The position numbers and the translations under genes are program-made. Below the pieces are notes generated by a model. That model saw only the letters and a list, made by a program, of their open reading frames with translations, did not search any database and had not been told where the DNA came from. Below, in pieces: positions 9,501 to 14,779 of a stretch of 26,892 nucleotides of DNA. The DNA comes from a virus: positions 1 through 26,892 of IMG/VR virus record IMGVR_UViG_3300031720_000017. One strand, given 5' to 3'. Within the stretch, counting starts at the first letter, position 1, and each line of letters opens with the position of its first letter.

Positions 9501-10192
9501 CGCCTGTCGGCCGCCGGGTCATGGCCGACATCCTCTCGAAGAACGGCCGGCGCTGGGCGCAGACCTTCGCCTTCGCCCCGGACTGGCTCGTGTCGACGGT
9601 CTCGACCTGGACGAACGCGGTGACGGGCGGGGAGCGCGCCGCGGTGCGCCGTTCGCTCGCCCGGCGCTACCTCATCACTTCGGCCATCATCACCTACAGC
9701 TACGGGAACGCGCTCAACTACTACTTCACCGGGCACTCGATGTTCGAGAATCGCTCGAACAAGAAGGGCGCGACCTGGATGGACGACATGAAGGCGAAAA
9801 CGGAGGTGCAGCTCGGGGGTGGTCTGCGGATCAACCCGAACAAGCACTTTCTGGAAGTGCCGCACATGGCGGCGGATCCCGTGCAGTTCATGTTGAACAA
9901 GGCAAACCCGCTCACCGTCGGCGAACCGCTCGAGCAGTTGTTCAACCAGCAGTGGCTCTCGACGGGCTACACGCCGCCGATCACGGAAAAGGGTGACAAG
10001 CCCGGCACCCGTGTGGCGAAGCGCATCGGCCACGTCGCGGGCAAGGTGCTACCGATCACCGGGCGCTCAGTCATGGAGCACGGAGCGCTCGGTGCGGGCG
10101 GGTTCCTTGGCTTCCCCGTGTCGGGTGTGTCCGAGGAGGAAAAGGAGCGCGAGCGCGTGCGGCGCACGATTCAACGGAGTGCTCGTCCGTGA
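6527..10192 (+). CDS. Very large internal virion / ejection protein
   Basis: A 1221-residue protein, the largest in the window, from ATG 6527 inside the end of the preceding gene. The N-terminal ~300 residues are disordered and Pro/Ala/Glu-rich and contain the short motif DPFADLPD, repeated as NPFADLPD about 190 residues later, beside FDDLP at residues 4-8. The central region is helical and charged. The C-terminal ~250 residues (RRWAQTFAFAPDWLVSTVST, then a hydrophobic stretch, then FLEVPHMAADPVQFMLN) resemble the C-terminal region of large phage internal proteins carrying an LPD38-type polyvalent-protein domain. No lytic transglycosylase motif was seen. Expected role: DNA ejection and envelope crossing. 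Its end overlaps the next GTG by four bases. Confidence 0.68.
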   Translation: MGAFDDLPTVKGKDPFADLPDKKQPGVADRVTDALKFSTFPEAEAATHIASSAFGAAAGGITALATGDPDAVEPVAESLTYEPRTGRGKAYAGSVQKAFQAIDEFGDWSGEKLRELAPRDPRAVALATAWRTLVNLVPGFVLPEALRGRARSAERPPPRPEPSAEPSAQPAPTAAPPARDFPITEETPAVRPEGKVTRTKSAPGALSTDNPFADLPDLPKEPSPDVPGAPSAAQLLAREPLKELVPTGTPEGLARLKERTAQTEQEFRLEGESEDQFRARMLAENREREAAKARESAPPAEEFTLAGSDRATDQAAARGQMELAPPPESITGEGMTTEVKPTAFEKFDAARQAYRARKIGDDEFLAAKREWEQNQREFDASRGELPPEPEKPKPRARKEGPPASILTAIKGKGGIDIREILDLTGEGRTGKKGISPGLFTKKGTGLDDLATRLRSDGFDIPEDAADGGVQALRDMIQDELAGRRKHYSAYDQDRVAALEAQRRAKEVSDEVSTIGEDEFLTDEQALEKFGPGTLGMNLALNPENIRQAARDMKAGAKVVIEEMFGVPGQHRNLYGPIRDLEQTNVARIDRWAAGESHRIKQAFPEKAAREDLTRRLVRGDLRGLTGLQLEVAQKLQQNYKQMGDYAVNAERLDGLRQNYSPQIWDLSDKRTRALIQMWRDAREAGPVRETSPLLRDPSGSGSFSPFTLQRAISDVFEGMQMGLKPASLDASELFTTYARSMGRAVERSKAMTSLHELLSQDGDPMVMPVKQAPRGYVPIRYPELEGYAVHPDIAPAVRVVLESDTPGAIGIALQSAAYASKRGLVSYSFFHPMSLFLAWEGSFPKGSMLNPKGAIDSALKKYREGGPGDAVDKLLEGGLKLGAPLEDLMGRERFGRVMDKVERMADRIKLGGLVRVPRRIDRGLQHATWDYVQTGFKLDIATRFFEDQLVKNAKDIASGKITEKEIARQAAEAANGIQGGLNWERMIDKFDTPVGRRVMADILSKNGRRWAQTFAFAPDWLVSTVSTWTNAVTGGERAAVRRSLARRYLITSAIITYSYGNALNYYFTGHSMFENRSNKKGATWMDDMKAKTEVQLGGGLRINPNKHFLEVPHMAADPVQFMLNKANPLTVGEPLEQLFNQQWLSTGYTPPITEKGDKPGTRVAKRIGHVAGKVLPITGRSVMEHGALGAGGFLGFPVSGVSEEEKERERVRRTIQRSARP

Positions 10193-10443
10193 AGAAAGAA
10201 AATCTCTCCTCTCTCGGGAAGCAGGCGGAAAAGCTGCTCTCGGCGATCATGGACGATATGGAGAAGGACGCAAAATCGGCCAAGAAGAACAAGGACCACA
10301 AGCCGAAGTATTCGCTTACCGATCACATGAAGGTGCTGGACCGAGTAGGCAAGTTCGAGGCTATCCGGGCGAAACTTGACACGCCAGAGGGTAGCTTTTT
10401 CAACAACGGCGGGGCAAAAGGAGACGACGATGGAGATGAATGA
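10189..10443 (+). CDS. Small charged phage protein
   Basis: An 84-residue lysine-rich protein from GTG 10189 (GTGA overlap with the ejection gene). It has a helical, highly charged N-terminal half (EKLLSAIMDDMEKDAKSAKK), a SLTDHMKVLDRVGKFEAIRA helix and a short acidic tail (KGDDDGDE). The composition resembles small nucleic-acid or packaging proteins, and a small-terminase-like role is conceivable given its place at the end of a virion module, but no diagnostic motif is visible. It overlaps the next gene by 14 bases. Confidence 0.75.
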   Translation: MKKENLSSLGKQAEKLLSAIMDDMEKDAKSAKKNKDHKPKYSLTDHMKVLDRVGKFEAIRAKLDTPEGSFFNNGGAKGDDDGDE

Positions 10444-10669
10444 CGTTCGTGTATTGATGGCGGTCGGTCGCGTCGGGTTCGCGCTCGCCGCGTCGCGGTT
10501 GATGTCGCTCGTGATGGGGTTCGGGACCGTGGCGCTCGCCGCCTACGTGATCCGCTCGCCATCCTGGGAGGCGGTTTCCGTGGTCGCGGTGGTCGGGCTG
10601 TGCGGGCTGCTCCCGGCGCTCGCCTTCGAAGCGCGCAACCGCAAAGTGCAGACACCGGATAACGAGTAA
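10430..10669 (+). CDS. Small membrane protein with two predicted transmembrane helices
   Basis: A 79-residue protein. ATG 10430 is chosen over the longer frame from 10376 because AAAGGAG (10417-10423) lies 6 bases before it. Two hydrophobic segments are visible: about residues 8-34 (VGFALAASRLMSLVMGFGTV) and 43-62 (VSVVAVVGLCGLLPALAF), followed by a polar charged tail (EARNRKVQTPDNE). The topology is like a small holin or antiholin, but the gene lies well before the recognisable lysis cassette, so it may act in ejection or exclusion. Function unknown. Confidence 0.72.
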   Translation: MEMNDVRVLMAVGRVGFALAASRLMSLVMGFGTVALAAYVIRSPSWEAVSVVAVVGLCGLLPALAFEARNRKVQTPDNE

Positions 10670-10670
10670 A

Positions 10671-10699
10671 TTGCCATTTTTCCGACAGGGGCATAGGAT
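10671..10699 (+). promoter_or_regulatory. Candidate sigma70-type promoter
   Basis: TTGCCA (10671-10676), a 17-base spacer and TAGGAT (10694-10699) match the sigma70 consensus at 5/6 and 4/6. It lies in the only sizeable gap of the rightward structural/lysis operon and points at the gene at 10724, which has a strong AAGGAGG site. It could boost late small-protein and lysis expression. Confidence 0.5.
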
Positions 10700-10723
10700 A
10701 GCCCCGGGGCAAGGAGGTACACC

Positions 10724-11005
10724 ATGCAGGCGATGAAGAAGAAGCGCAAGCCCGGCAAGGAGGAAGTGCTCGCCCCGACGGCGATCTTGATGGAGCCGTT
10801 GCCGGCGCCGCCCCTTGAGCGCCAGAGCCGCTACTCGCGCGAGCCGTGGAAGCCCGGCCAGACCCCGGCGAACCCGCTCATGCGCCTGAATCGGCCGCAC
10901 GACCTACCGGCTTCACCCTACGGACACGGCACGCTCGGGGTTGAAACGCCCACGCGCCGCGGGAAGCAGCATCCGACGAACCCGAAAGAGGGGCTGTTCA
11001 AATGA
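10724..11005 (+). CDS. Proline-rich basic protein of unknown function
   Basis: A 93-residue protein with a strong Shine-Dalgarno sequence (AAGGAGG, 10711-10717, 6 bases before ATG). It opens with a basic stretch (MQAMKKKRKPGKEE) and is otherwise rich in Pro, Arg and Gly, with no predicted secondary structure core (LMEPLPAPPLERQ, HDLPASPYGHGTLG). It looks like an intrinsically disordered linker or nucleic-acid-binding protein. It is the first gene after a candidate promoter and its TGA overlaps the next ATG as ATGA. Confidence 0.72.
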   Translation: MQAMKKKRKPGKEEVLAPTAILMEPLPAPPLERQSRYSREPWKPGQTPANPLMRLNRPHDLPASPYGHGTLGVETPTRRGKQHPTNPKEGLFK

Positions 11006-11340
11006 GCCTGAACGCTTTCGCCCCGCAGGGCAACACGGTTCTGATCACCGCGGCCGTTTCGCCTCCTACGGGGGTCCAGGCTCCAACCTTCGGCACGAAT
11101 ACGCTGAACGCGCAGCAATTCAGGATCAAGAATTCCGCGACCGCTGACGTAGCGATCGGTTACGGCGCCACGGCTTCCGCTGCCACGACGAATGCTGCGA
11201 TACCTGGCGCCGCGTCGCAGAGCGTGATCGTCGGTGCTGGTCAGACCGAAGTGTTCACCTTCCCGCCAGCGTCGTTCTTCTCGGCGGCGATCGGAGCAGC
11301 GACCGGCGCGGTCTATATCACCCCAGGCGACGGCGTATGA
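11002..11340 (+). CDS. Probable small beta-rich structural protein
   Basis: A 112-residue protein composed of short Ala/Thr/Val strands (NTVLITAAVSPPTGVQ, FRIKNSATADVAIGYG, SVIVGAGQTEVFTFPP, AVYITPGDGV), giving an immunoglobulin- or jelly-roll-like pattern of beta strands. Such proteins in late phage operons are usually decoration or minor tail proteins. It has ATGA overlaps with both neighbours, so stoichiometric co-expression with the next beta-rich protein is likely. The role is inferred from composition and context only. Confidence 0.72.
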   Translation: MSLNAFAPQGNTVLITAAVSPPTGVQAPTFGTNTLNAQQFRIKNSATADVAIGYGATASAATTNAAIPGAASQSVIVGAGQTEVFTFPPASFFSAAIGAATGAVYITPGDGV

Positions 11341-11810
11341 GCTTGAAGGGCGGACAGTCCACCTCGCTCGAGACGATCGAGGCGCAACCGATTGGGATTG
11401 ACCCGACGTCGATCGGCGCGTGCCCGAGATGGGTGAAGGTCGGAGTCGCGATTTCGCACGTCGCGTTCCAAGCCGCGGCGCTCACGAACAGCATCAACCT
11501 GTTCGTACTGCCAGCGGGTGCCGACATTCACGAAGTGAAGATCAAGCACTCAACAGCCTTTGCTGGGGGTGCTATCGCTTCCTACACAATCTCGGTGGGT
11601 ATTTCTGGAACACTCGCGAAGTACGCCGCAGCGTTCGACGTGTTTCAAGCGGTGAGTGGCACCGCGTTCCAGCTCTCGCACCTCGTCGGCGGGGAGAATC
11701 AGGGAGCGACTACGCAAATTCTCGCCACGGCCACCTCCACGGTCGGAAACCTGAACGCCTCGACCCAGGGCACCGTGGATATTTGGGCGCTTCTTAGCAA
11801 AACGCCGTGA
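11337..11810 (+). CDS. Probable structural protein, beta-rich
   Basis: A 157-residue protein coupled by ATGA to the preceding beta-rich gene. Repeated amphipathic strands (WVKVGVAISHVAFQAAALTN, NLFVLPAGADIHEVKIKHS, ASYTISVGISGTLAKYAAAF, GTVDIWALLSKTP) give the look of a phage decoration, fibre or minor head protein. No enzyme motif, signal peptide or membrane segment is seen. It is the last virion-like gene before the lysis cassette and its stop overlaps the GTG of the DUF5675 gene. Confidence 0.75.
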   Translation: MSLKGGQSTSLETIEAQPIGIDPTSIGACPRWVKVGVAISHVAFQAAALTNSINLFVLPAGADIHEVKIKHSTAFAGGAIASYTISVGISGTLAKYAAAFDVFQAVSGTAFQLSHLVGGENQGATTQILATATSTVGNLNASTQGTVDIWALLSKTP

Positions 11811-12244
11811 AGCTCCGAATCGGACGCGGCCCTTCAACCGACGAGGGCACGTTCGGGAGGATGATTCTCGAAGGCGGTCAAGAGTGGGACTGCCTCGAGC
11901 TTCCTTGGCGCAACAATCAGAACGGTCTCTCGTGCGTGTCGCTCGGGAACTACACCGCCGCGCTCGCGTGGTCGGACCACTTCGGGCGCTACCTGTACCA
12001 CCTTCGGGACGCGAACGGCCGGCACGCAATCGAAATCCACAACGCGAACTTTGCCGGCGACGTCACACTCGGCTGGAAGTCGCAACTTCATGGGTGCGTC
12101 GCGCCTGGGCTTGGTATCGGCGAGCTCAACCGCGGAGACGGGGTCAAGCAGAAGGCGGTACTGCGTTCGATCGACGCGCTGAATCAGTTTATGGCTGCTA
12201 CAGGTGGAGCGGACCTCGACATCGAAATCGGGGCTGCTTCGTGA
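11807..12244 (+). CDS. DUF5675-family protein in endolysin position
   Basis: A 145-residue protein from GTG 11807 (GTGA overlap). The opening TDEGTFGRM, the CLELPWRNNQNGLSC block (29-43), the SLGNYT block (45-50) and the EIHNANFAGD...LHGCVAPG pattern (76-100; His78, Asn81, Asp85, His95, Gly96, Cys97) match the DUF5675 family of phage lysis regions. The late His/Gly-Cys arrangement is reminiscent of L,D-transpeptidase-like active sites. It is the first gene of the lysis block, upstream of holin and spanins, and no other endolysin is present, so a peptidoglycan-acting role is plausible. The biochemical activity of the family is not something I can confirm from sequence. Confidence 0.82.
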   Translation: MKLRIGRGPSTDEGTFGRMILEGGQEWDCLELPWRNNQNGLSCVSLGNYTAALAWSDHFGRYLYHLRDANGRHAIEIHNANFAGDVTLGWKSQLHGCVAPGLGIGELNRGDGVKQKAVLRSIDALNQFMAATGGADLDIEIGAAS

Positions 12245-12630
12245 ATTGGCAGTTCGGCTCTGGTCCAAAAGGGGCATTGCTGGAAAGGCAAAGAATGCAA
12301 GAAAAACGTGTTATTCACCCGGTCGATTCCAACGGAGACGAGCTCTCCAGAAGGAGCGACGACGTGACAATCAAATTTCCCTTCGGTGGCGAGATTCGGG
12401 CGCACGGGCGTTCGGTCATTCTCACCATCATTTGCTTCGCTCTGATCGCCGTGCTGATCTGGCACGACTTCAAGACGACGCAGCAGAACACGGCAGTCGT
12501 TGAATCGTTGCAGGCGGTCGCGTTCGTGCTGACCTTGTCTGAGCGCGAGCGCAAGCAGTTGAACCTCGTGATGCCGGAATCCCTTCGGCACAAGCTAGAG
12601 AAGGAGAGTCGAAATGATCCACCTCGTTGA
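12241..12630 (+). CDS. Single-span membrane protein of the lysis region
   Basis: The frame gives 129 residues from GTG 12241 (GTGA overlap with DUF5675). Two internal starts are credible: ATG 12295 with AAAGG 6 bases upstream, and GTG 12364 with AGAAGGAG about 7 bases upstream. The 12241-12363 stretch uses several rare AGA/AGG codons, so the shorter forms may be the true product. All forms share one membrane helix (SVILTIICFALIAVLIWHDF) and a C-terminal helical domain (SERERKQLNLVMPESLRHKL). Between a putative endolysin and the holin, it may be an antiholin or second holin. Its end overlaps the holin start by 17 bases. Confidence 0.7.
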   Translation: MNWQFGSGPKGALLERQRMQEKRVIHPVDSNGDELSRRSDDVTIKFPFGGEIRAHGRSVILTIICFALIAVLIWHDFKTTQQNTAVVESLQAVAFVLTLSERERKQLNLVMPESLRHKLEKESRNDPPR

Positions 12631-12835
12631 CGACTGGAAAAAGTGGTGGAAGTGGCTCTCGACGTGGCTGCTTGCCATGAACGGAACTTTCATCGTGGCC
12701 TACGAACAGTTCGAGACGGTGAAGGCCTACATCCCGGACAAGTGGGCGCATGTGATCGTCGGGACGCTCCTGATCCTCACGTTCCTTGGTCGGATCATCA
12801 AGCAGGGTCAAAATGTTCAGCCTCCTGCTCAGTAG
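12614..12835 (+). CDS. Holin
   Basis: A 73-residue protein with AAGGAG (12601-12606) 7 bases before ATG. It opens with MIHLVDDWKKWWKWLSTWLL, the Trp-rich VDDWK...W start typical of a class II phage holin family, followed by two membrane segments (about 14-31 and 46-61, HVIVGTLLILTFLGRII) and a short polar tail. Holins form inner-membrane lesions that time lysis and release endolysin. It is followed at once by spanins, as in standard lysis cassettes. Its 3' end overlaps the i-spanin start by 23 bases. Confidence 0.88.
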   Translation: MIHLVDDWKKWWKWLSTWLLAMNGTFIVAYEQFETVKAYIPDKWAHVIVGTLLILTFLGRIIKQGQNVQPPAQ

Positions 12836-13052
12836 GATCGGCGGTTACCTAGCCGCCGCGGTCGGGATCCTGGTTGCCGTCCTCGCGGCCCTAGGGCTTG
12901 CGAAGCGCGCCGGTCGCAAAGAGGAACAGGACAAGGAACTCGAACAGTCTTTCAAGCAGTCGAAGGAAGCCAATGAAATCGACAGCCAAGTACGCGCTAT
13001 GCCTGATTCTGAGCTTGACAAGCGGCTGCGGGACGTTCAACGCAAAGACTGA
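12813..13052 (+). CDS. i-spanin (Rz-like inner-membrane spanin)
   Basis: A 79-residue protein; ATG 12813 is preferred to an in-frame start at 12786 because the latter lies deep in the holin gene. The N-terminal membrane anchor (residues about 7-28, GGYLAAAVGILVAVLAALGL) is followed by a basic patch and a long charged helix (KEEQDKELEQSFKQSKEANE), ending MPDSELDKRLRDVQRKD, typical of short Rz-like proteins. The o-spanin starts inside this gene in the +1 frame. Together they would fuse inner and outer membranes in the last step of lysis of a Gram-negative host. Confidence 0.85.
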   Translation: MFSLLLSRIGGYLAAAVGILVAVLAALGLAKRAGRKEEQDKELEQSFKQSKEANEIDSQVRAMPDSELDKRLRDVQRKD

Positions 13053-13161
13053 GTGCTCGTGGTCCAAGGTCATCACGGTGTCGAAGGACGATGTTCTGAC
13101 CCGACTGACCAAAGAGGAAATCGTAGCGCACAATGAAAAATTCGCTCGTTTTTGTAGGTGA
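12973..13161 (+). CDS. o-spanin (Rz1-like outer-membrane lipoprotein)
   Basis: A 62-residue protein whose ATG 12973 has AAGGA 5 bases upstream and lies inside the i-spanin gene in another frame, so 80 bases are read in two frames. A lipoprotein signal is visible: basic start, hydrophobic core (YALCLILSLTSGCG), lipidated Cys19. The lipobox is imperfect (Thr-Ser-Gly-Cys, Thr at -3). The mature part ECSWSKVITVSKDDVLTRLT...IVAHNEKFARFC matches the Rz1-like group with a conserved Cys-x-Trp, Asp-x-Leu-Thr and His-Asn pattern. Cys29 and Cys61 could form a disulfide. The nested arrangement with Rz is classic. Confidence 0.88.
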   Translation: MKSTAKYALCLILSLTSGCGTFNAKTECSWSKVITVSKDDVLTRLTKEEIVAHNEKFARFCR

Positions 13162-13376
13162 ATGCTCCCGAGAAACGACTTGGACGACCCAAGGGCTCGA
13201 AGAACCGTCCCTTTAAGTACAAGGAGGTACGAGTCAATGAAATCATTCTGCACAGAATCGCCTACTATGGGTTCAAGTGTCCCTGCGGCGGAACGTTGGT
13301 CCGCTCATATAAGAGGCGGTCTTTCTACACTTGTACTTGTGGGGTTGAGTATCTTCTGGTGTCCCGGTGTTTCTGA
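13158..13376 (+). CDS. Small AT-hook-like / zinc-ribbon-like protein
   Basis: A 72-residue basic protein from GTG 13158 (GTGA overlap with the o-spanin). It carries an AT-hook-like core (GRPKGSKN, residues 9-16) and two Cys pairs, CPCGG at about 41-45 and CTCG at about 59-62, spaced like a zinc ribbon. It may be a small DNA-binding protein. Its last 140 bases are shared with the next gene in another frame, which has a much stronger ribosome site, so one of the two may be decaying or they may be true overlapping genes. Confidence 0.55.
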   Translation: MNAPEKRLGRPKGSKNRPFKYKEVRVNEIILHRIAYYGFKCPCGGTLVRSYKRRSFYTCTCGVEYLLVSRCF

Positions 13377-13785
13377 AGCTCAAACCTTCGCCGATAGAGT
13401 CACAGCGGCTAACCAGACGATCAACGACCTGTGGACGACTCTCCAACAGACCCAAGGGCTTCTAGCGACAGCACAACAGCAAAACTCGACTGACGCCGCG
13501 ACGATCCTGAGTCTCCGGAATCAGGTTGCTGCTCTACAAGCGCAGTCGGTTTTCCATGTCTCCCACGCTCGGCTGACCGCTCCTGTCCCTGGAAATAGGT
13601 CGATCAGTTCATCGGTTGGTTCCATGCCCAGCATTTCAAACGCCCAGCGGCATACGCGCTCAGGCTTCACCCCAGTTAGGCCACGTTTCAAGGTGATGCC
13701 TTCCGCGATCCAATCCCGCATTACTTCTCGCTGGGTTACTATGGGTTTTCTGCACGCCTTCACAATGACCGGCTCCCAAGCATAG
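13237..13785 (+). CDS. Membrane-anchored or secreted coiled-coil protein with antisense tail
   Basis: ATG 13237 has a very strong AAGGAGG (13221-13227). The 182-residue product has a hydrophobic signal/anchor segment (GLSTLVLVGLSIFWCPGVSE, about residues 28-47) and then a Gln-rich coiled coil (NDLWTTLQQTQGLLATAQQQ, SLRNQVAALQAQ) to about residue 95. After about position 13523 the frame runs antisense to the methyltransferase gene and the sequence loses coiled-coil character, so the natural gene may once have ended there. The frame closes at TAG 13783-13785. It could be a periplasmic or virion-surface factor; no family recognised. Confidence is higher for the first 95 residues than for the tail. 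Confidence 0.55.
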   Translation: MKSFCTESPTMGSSVPAAERWSAHIRGGLSTLVLVGLSIFWCPGVSEAQTFADRVTAANQTINDLWTTLQQTQGLLATAQQQNSTDAATILSLRNQVAALQAQSVFHVSHARLTAPVPGNRSISSSVGSMPSISNAQRHTRSGFTPVRPRFKVMPSAIQSRITSRWVTMGFLHAFTMTGSQA

Positions 13786-14030
13786 GCCACTGACACATTC
13801 CGCTTGAACGCGGCGAACGGCTTGACCCATGCCATGAAGCGAGCTCCTTCAGGAACAAGAGGGGCAATCTCCCGAAGGGCAACGGAGGATGTGTGCAGCA
13901 ACCAGCCGTCATATTTCGCTTCGAGCTCAAGAAGAAGCGCGCGATGATCCACTTCCCCAGCGAAATCCTCGTGCTCCCGGTAAAGGTGGGCACAGCCAGG
14001 GTAAGGAGGATCGGCGTAGCCAACTCTCAT
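13521..14030 (-). CDS. DNA methyltransferase, beta-class motif order, adenine-type
   Basis: A 169-residue protein whose ATG 14030 overlaps the upstream gene's stop as ATGA. The catalytic motif DPPY (residues 7-10) is near the N-terminus and the S-adenosylmethionine-binding DLFPGTG (144-150) near the C-terminus, the order of beta-class amino-methyltransferases. The DPPY form suggests N6-adenine or N4-cytosine methylation. At 169 residues it is short and probably lacks a full target-recognition domain. It ends the leftward recombination operon and may shield phage DNA from restriction or mark it for regulation. No restriction enzyme partner is visible. Its last ~88 codons overlap a rightward frame. 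Confidence 0.85.
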   Translation of the reverse strand: MRVGYADPPYPGCAHLYREHEDFAGEVDHRALLLELEAKYDGWLLHTSSVALREIAPLVPEGARFMAWVKPFAAFKRNVSVAYAWEPVIVKACRKPIVTQREVMRDWIAEGITLKRGLTGVKPERVCRWAFEMLGMEPTDELIDLFPGTGAVSRAWETWKTDCACRAAT

Positions 14031-14242
14031 TTCCGTCCCTTTCGTTGGCGGGCGAGGGTGTCAGCAGCAACAGCCCAAGCTCTAAAGTAATGCCCACGGT
14101 GCCAGCCGAGAACAACTCCTAAGACCTTCACGCGCCCATAAGGAAGCGGCGTTACAACTTGAACGTATTCGCCGTTTTCTTCGCAGAATGCTTTCGGGTA
14201 CTGTTTCAGCACCATTTGTCTCGGCGTCCCCGCTCGGGTCAT
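14027..14242 (-). CDS. Small phage protein of unknown function
   Basis: A 71-residue protein. The frame is open further upstream, but ATG 14242 is chosen because it lies just after the end of the next gene upstream (14262) and gives a compact beta-rich product: FCEENGEYVQVVTPLPYGRV, then VKVLGVVLGWHRGHYFRAWA and a basic tail. This looks like a small SH3-like or Tudor-like beta barrel. It is coupled by ATGA to the methyltransferase, so the two may work together. No family recognised. Confidence 0.62.
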   Translation of the reverse strand: MTRAGTPRQMVLKQYPKAFCEENGEYVQVVTPLPYGRVKVLGVVLGWHRGHYFRAWAVAADTLARQRKGRK

Positions 14243-14261
14243 GGCTCTAGCTCGCGTTCGG

Positions 14262-14498
14262 TCATGGTTTCCACTCGATGCGGTAGCTGTTCGTGCAGCC
14301 ATTGACCCAAGTGCCGCGTCGCCAGATCGTGCCCTCGTCATGGCGCTGTGAGATGGTAGCTACCCAATTCGAAGGGCACATGACCGCGAGATAGGCCACG
14401 CGACGTTCGGAGCGGGAGAAGGCGGCGAAGCAGGTAGAAACGGCGAGTAGCAGCGCCACCGCGAAGAAACACAGAGCGAGCTTGCGTTCCCAGGTCAC
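14262..14498 (-). CDS. Small single-span membrane or secreted protein
   Basis: A 78-residue protein from GTG 14498, which overlaps the stop of the upstream zinc protein as GTGA; the longer frame from 14675 would run through that gene. An N-terminal hydrophobic helix (LALCFFAVALLLAVSTCFAA, residues 6-25) is followed by a polar domain (CPSNWVATISQRHDEGTIWR) with two Cys residues. It could be a membrane-anchored or exported small protein. Function unknown. Confidence 0.7.
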   Translation of the reverse strand: MTWERKLALCFFAVALLLAVSTCFAAFSRSERRVAYLAVMCPSNWVATISQRHDEGTIWRRGTWVNGCTNSYRIEWKP

Positions 14499-14779
14499 GG
14501 CTTGTACCCCGAGCAAGCGTCGATACGGCAGATGGGCTGATACCGCTTTGCCTTGTCCGCATAATCGGGATGGAAATGCTCGGCAAGCGGCTTGTATCCA
14601 AAGCCGGTGATGATTTCCACTCCGCACTTCGGACATTCGGCCAGATCGCAGGACCAGAGCTTGTACGGCCCCCAAGGACCATCAAGCTCGCGAGTGAGCG
14701 GCATTCCCTCCTCTACGTACGTACCGGACTTTTTCGGCGTGAGGAACACCTTGCACTTCAGACACGCTAGACCGCTCAT
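14495..14779 (-). CDS. Zinc-ribbon phage protein
   Basis: A 94-residue protein; ATG 14779 is chosen because it overlaps the recT stop as ATGA. CLKC (residues 6-9) and CPKC (about 49-52) are the expected zinc ligands, and a VEEGMPLTRELDGPWGPYKL block lies between them. Proteins of this form (CLxCKxFLxPKKxGxxVEEG) are common in phage early regions beside recombination genes; no activity is established to my knowledge. It is the first gene after recT in a tightly coupled leftward operon. Confidence 0.75.
   Translation of the reverse strand: MSGLACLKCKVFLTPKKSGTYVEEGMPLTRELDGPWGPYKLWSCDLAECPKCGVEIITGFGYKPLAEHFHPDYADKAKRYQPICRIDACSGYKP

Noticed and set aside
7883-10033. Long minus-strand open frame (716 codons)
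   Set aside because: Antisense to the giant ejection gene, Arg/His/Val-rich and without a ribosome site; a third-position GC artefact.
10688-10705. GGGGC/GCCCC hairpin as a terminator
   Set aside because: Five-bp stem with an eight-base loop and no T-run after it on either strand; it overlaps the candidate promoter instead.
14241-14265. Eight-codon leader frame before the 14242 gene
   Set aside because: It is bounded by ATGA overlaps but is too short to separate from chance, and has no attenuator-type structure after it.
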